Of a DNA stretch of 64,000 bases, positions 62,901-64,000 are shown one piece after another. The stretch comes from CAVPGP01 sp963718065 (GTDB lineage Bacteria > Actinomycetota > Thermoleophilia > Gaiellales > Gaiellaceae). Made by a program: the position numbers and the translations under genes. Where the stretch lies: assembly GCA_963718065.1 (NCBI GenBank), contig CAVQYE010000002.1:1-64000 (forward strand). Reading direction: 5' to 3'. The notes below the pieces were generated by a model that did no database searches, was not told the DNA's origin, and was given only the letters and a program-made list of their open reading frames with translations. Within the stretch, counting starts at the first letter, position 1. Each line of letters starts with the position of its first letter.

Positions 62901-64000
62901 GTCAGGGAGCCGCTCGGCGAGGTGTTGTCGACCGTCTTCGGCGAGAGCGGGAAGGCGTTGGTGTTGCCGGCCGTGTCCTCGACGACGAGCTGGACCTCGT
63001 AGGAGCCGTCGGCCACGCCGCCCGCGCCGAGCAGGGTGTTCCAGTCCACGGAGTACGGGGAGGTGGTGTCGGAGCCGATCGTGGTGTACGCGCCGGTGGA
63101 GCCCGCGACGCGGTACTCCCACTTGACGCTGGCGACATCCGGATCGGCCGGCGAGGCGGTCAGCGTGACGGTGCCGTGGAGGAACGAGCCCGGGTCGACG
63201 GCACCGCTGCCGCTCGGTGCGGTGGTGTCGATCGTGACCGTGAACGACTTCGCGCCCTCGACGTTCCCGGCGCCGTCGCTCGAGCGGTACTTGACCGTGT
63301 GCGGCCGTCGTTCGAATGATCGGCCGGGGCGAGGACCGTCACCGACGTGCCAGGCAGCCAGGTGGCGCCGTTGTCGAGCGAGTACTCGGTCGTGACGCCG
63401 CCGCAGCCGGTGCCGTCCGTCGCGATCAGCGACACGAGGACGTCGCTCGCGCGGGAGGCCGACGGAGCGTCGTCTGACGTGGCCGGGGCGTGATTGTCGA
63501 TGCAGGTGACGACGTGCGCCGAGAAGACACCGTTGCCGGCGTTGTCGACCGCCTTGACGCGGACCTTGTGGGCGCCGTCGGCGAGGCTCGTCGTATCCCA
63601 GCTCGCGACGGTGTCCGTCCAGTTGCCGGGCACGGAGGAGTCGGCCGCATCGGGGATCGACTGGTACGAGACGGCGCCGATGCCGGAGGCGGCGGGCGGG
63701 CTCGGCTCGGTCACCGAGGAGGTCAGCGTGACGGTGCCGCGGACGATCGCGCCGGGATTGCCGACGGTCGCGGCGGGCGCCCGGGTGTCGATGCGGACTG
63801 CGGTCGAGCGGATCGTCTCGGTCACGGCCGCGCCGTTCGTCGAGCGGTAGTCGATCGCGTAGACGTGCTCGGTCGCCGCCGGGGCGGGGACGGTGAGCGA
63901 GGTGCCGGGCGTCCAGGCGCCTCCGTCGACGCGGTACTCCGTGGAGGCGATGCCCGACTGAGGATCGGCGCCGGTCAGCGTCACGGCCACGGGCGAGTTG
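59918..64000 (-). CDS. giant Ig-like repeat / FnIII / PASTA protein with a C-terminal receiver-like domain, 5' end outside the window
   Basis: The frame enters from beyond 64000, so the start is missing; one base is lost near 63308. At least nine bacterial Ig-like repeats of about 95-100 residues follow, with recurrent VDNTAPxGSVTSP, ADGxxxVRAVATDxAGN and WTxIDTDTTAPF strands. Then comes a GPHTLEGWLTDAGG block, a fibronectin III domain (SPPTVATEIARDGLTIRWTP), a PASTA-like domain (VGQTVANARWALFARNFIVG) and a beta domain (LKLTKAAQVTTTLFSPRHVK). The last 75 residues (VQVVVVDVHMLGPSLVHDLR to RLAAVIERLAHGG) look like a response-regulator receiver with Asp in VVVDVHM and Arg for the usual Lys (LPRTTSP). 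Such a C-terminus on a surface-type protein is odd. Confidence 0.8.
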   Translation of the reverse strand, partial: QLARGRDADRRRSSVGHRLHGVPRRRRRLDARHLAHRPRPGGDRARLRDRLPLDERRGRDRDDPLDRSPHRHPGARRDRRQSRRDRPRHRHADLLGDRAEPARRLRHRRRLVPVDPRCGRLLRARQLDGHRRELGYDEPRRRRPQGPRQGGRQRRQRCLLGARRHLHRQSRPGHVRRRSVGLPRERRPRVADRDGRHRLRRRHDRVLARQRRHLAAWHVGDGPRPGRSFERRPHTVKYRSSDGAGNVEGAKSFTVTIDTTAPSGSGAVDPGSFLHGTVTLTASPADPDVASVKWEYRVAGSTGAYTTIGSDTTSPYSVDWNTLLGAGGVADGSYEVQLVVEDTAGNTNAFPLSPKTVDNTSPSGSLTAPVDGSVIGGTIAISATAVDATAGVQSVAFEVKGSGAAAFTTVGTDTGAPYSTSWSSAGVADGPADIQAVVTDFAGNTFVTPLHTVTVDNDAPVVALSNPGASSAGTINLTATPSGDTTTVSFERQTGATWTAFATDTTAPFEASLDTTTVADGDLVLRAVATDVGLNTGTSPTRTTRVDNTAPAGSVTSPVASATIGGPSVALTANVTDAGSGVATVVFQIRSAGSAGAWTDVDTDSAAPFTATLDARPLASGDYDIRVVSTDALANQVASAAVRVTVDSTAPTVTFNGLDPVISGAYLLRTTIVGTGTAQVQFEQRVGAGPWTEIDTDTTAPFTAIFDTSLVPDGLVDLRATVTDAYGNSSSFDAIGIRVDNTAPRLVSATPGDGSTLPSAGGITLTATEPIASVDSPLLDGSPVGAPTITGADAMFATGAFSDGPHTLEGWLTDAGGQSRRFRLDFTVFVPSGAVVDAPSVSKSAEAAMTTTLTSVDAMTTVTMHAGSYVAPASDPSDWLVLTVDPTPTGGAMASAALAPGAQIVDVTARWAIAGSMQHAFMEPIEILLTDTSGVAVVPATFEGSHWRAIPEIGSGATTLPTGAADGYFRAADGIHVLTRHLSLFSLVSDFEAPSPPTVATEIARDGLTIRWTPGTDNASGISQFGLYVNDSGYATFGATTYEAKIGHIEPGDTREFTMTEWDGAGNESARTTTLTALPPLVGQTVANARWALFARNFIVGSVTERASSAPAGTIIEPAGVQVRMMGTKVDLVVASAGPAAAAKLSLEVVGTKRIAGTNRTIGARLKLTKAAQVTTTLFSPRHVKLYTWRRQVKAGTSILRLQVPAKLVSAAGRYSLTWTARAGDQTVTRTQKLRVAGAGVTSSGLVEAVLAGDQATRNRIAARLDRHSTRLTQASSDTAFALTASTTRNVQVVVVDVHMLGPSLVHDLRLVFPSVRVLALGGTPQELADAMKSGATVALPRTTSPQRLAAVIERLAHGG

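Overview
The window reads as chromosomal DNA from a very GC-rich actinobacterium with strong G/C preference at third codon positions. An LLM-class flavin oxidoreductase, a PhoP/RegX3-like phosphate system, CYTH-CHAD plus SixA proteins and a large secreted Ig/PASTA protein fit Actinobacteriota, and the house style of the secreted proteins suggests the Thermoleophilia (Gaiellales/Solirubrobacterales). That placement is inference. I saw no rRNA, tRNA, CRISPR array, integrase or transposase. Many genes overlap by 1-4 bases at start/stop junctions. Several segments (2.6-4.4, 13.9-18.6 and 27.8-33.9 kb) carry dense single-base frameshifts inside otherwise well conserved genes. I read these mainly as sequence or assembly errors in extreme-GC stretches, not as real decay.

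Layout. 0-2 kb: end of a membrane-hydrogenase/complex-I-like operon (NuoCD-like and NuoB-like subunits). 1.9-10 kb: MBL hydrolase, alpha-dioxygenase-like heme peroxidase, secreted HExxHxxGxxH protease, PepSY protein, thioesterase. 9.3-13.7 kb: ABC-2 exporter, VOC protein, a two-gene AhpD/CMD unit whose second gene has an in-frame TGA at the resolving-cysteine position followed by a SECIS-like hairpin (a probable selenoprotein), LLM oxidoreductase, phosphoribosyltransferase. 13.8-18.6 kb: BMP-type nucleoside ABC importer. 18.65-22.6 kb: copper operon (CopZ, secreted His-rich protein, CopA, CsoR, DUF4396) behind a CsoR-type palindrome. 22.6-24.9 kb: lactonase-like propeller, HNH-like lipoprotein, thymidine kinase.

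25-34.3 kb (minus strand): tryptophan operon in the order leader peptide with three Trp codons, attenuator terminator, trpE, trpG, trpD, trpC-trpF (probably fused), trpB, GNAT, trpA, running on through overlapping genes into a SAM methyltransferase, a nitrilase and a sarcosine/N-methyltryptophan oxidase-like flavoenzyme. 34.3-41.4 kb: M42 peptidase, hydroxyacid dehydrogenase, thiolase, ATP-grasp ligase, membrane protein, 3-hydroxybutyryl-CoA dehydrogenase, HD-GYP response regulator.

41.6-57.5 kb is a phosphate/polyphosphate island: CYTH-CHAD protein, SixA phosphatase, PHP protein, Ppx, Ppk, UppP, a Pit transporter flanked by two DUF47 proteins, a cupin, PhoU-PstB, PstC-PstA-PstS, and a histidine kinase divergent from an OmpR-type regulator. 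Four intergenic sites carry 11-bp-periodic Pho-box-like repeats, which tie these genes into one regulon. 57.5-64 kb: lipoprotein, acyl-CoA dehydrogenase, cobalamin adenosyltransferase, and the C-terminal part of a giant Ig-like/FnIII/PASTA protein that ends, unusually, in a receiver-like domain.

Two copies of a 164-165 bp intergenic repeat with inverted ends (24.86 and 38.96 kb) and several small palindromic or tandem repeats lie between genes. No gap between genes exceeds about 210 bases.
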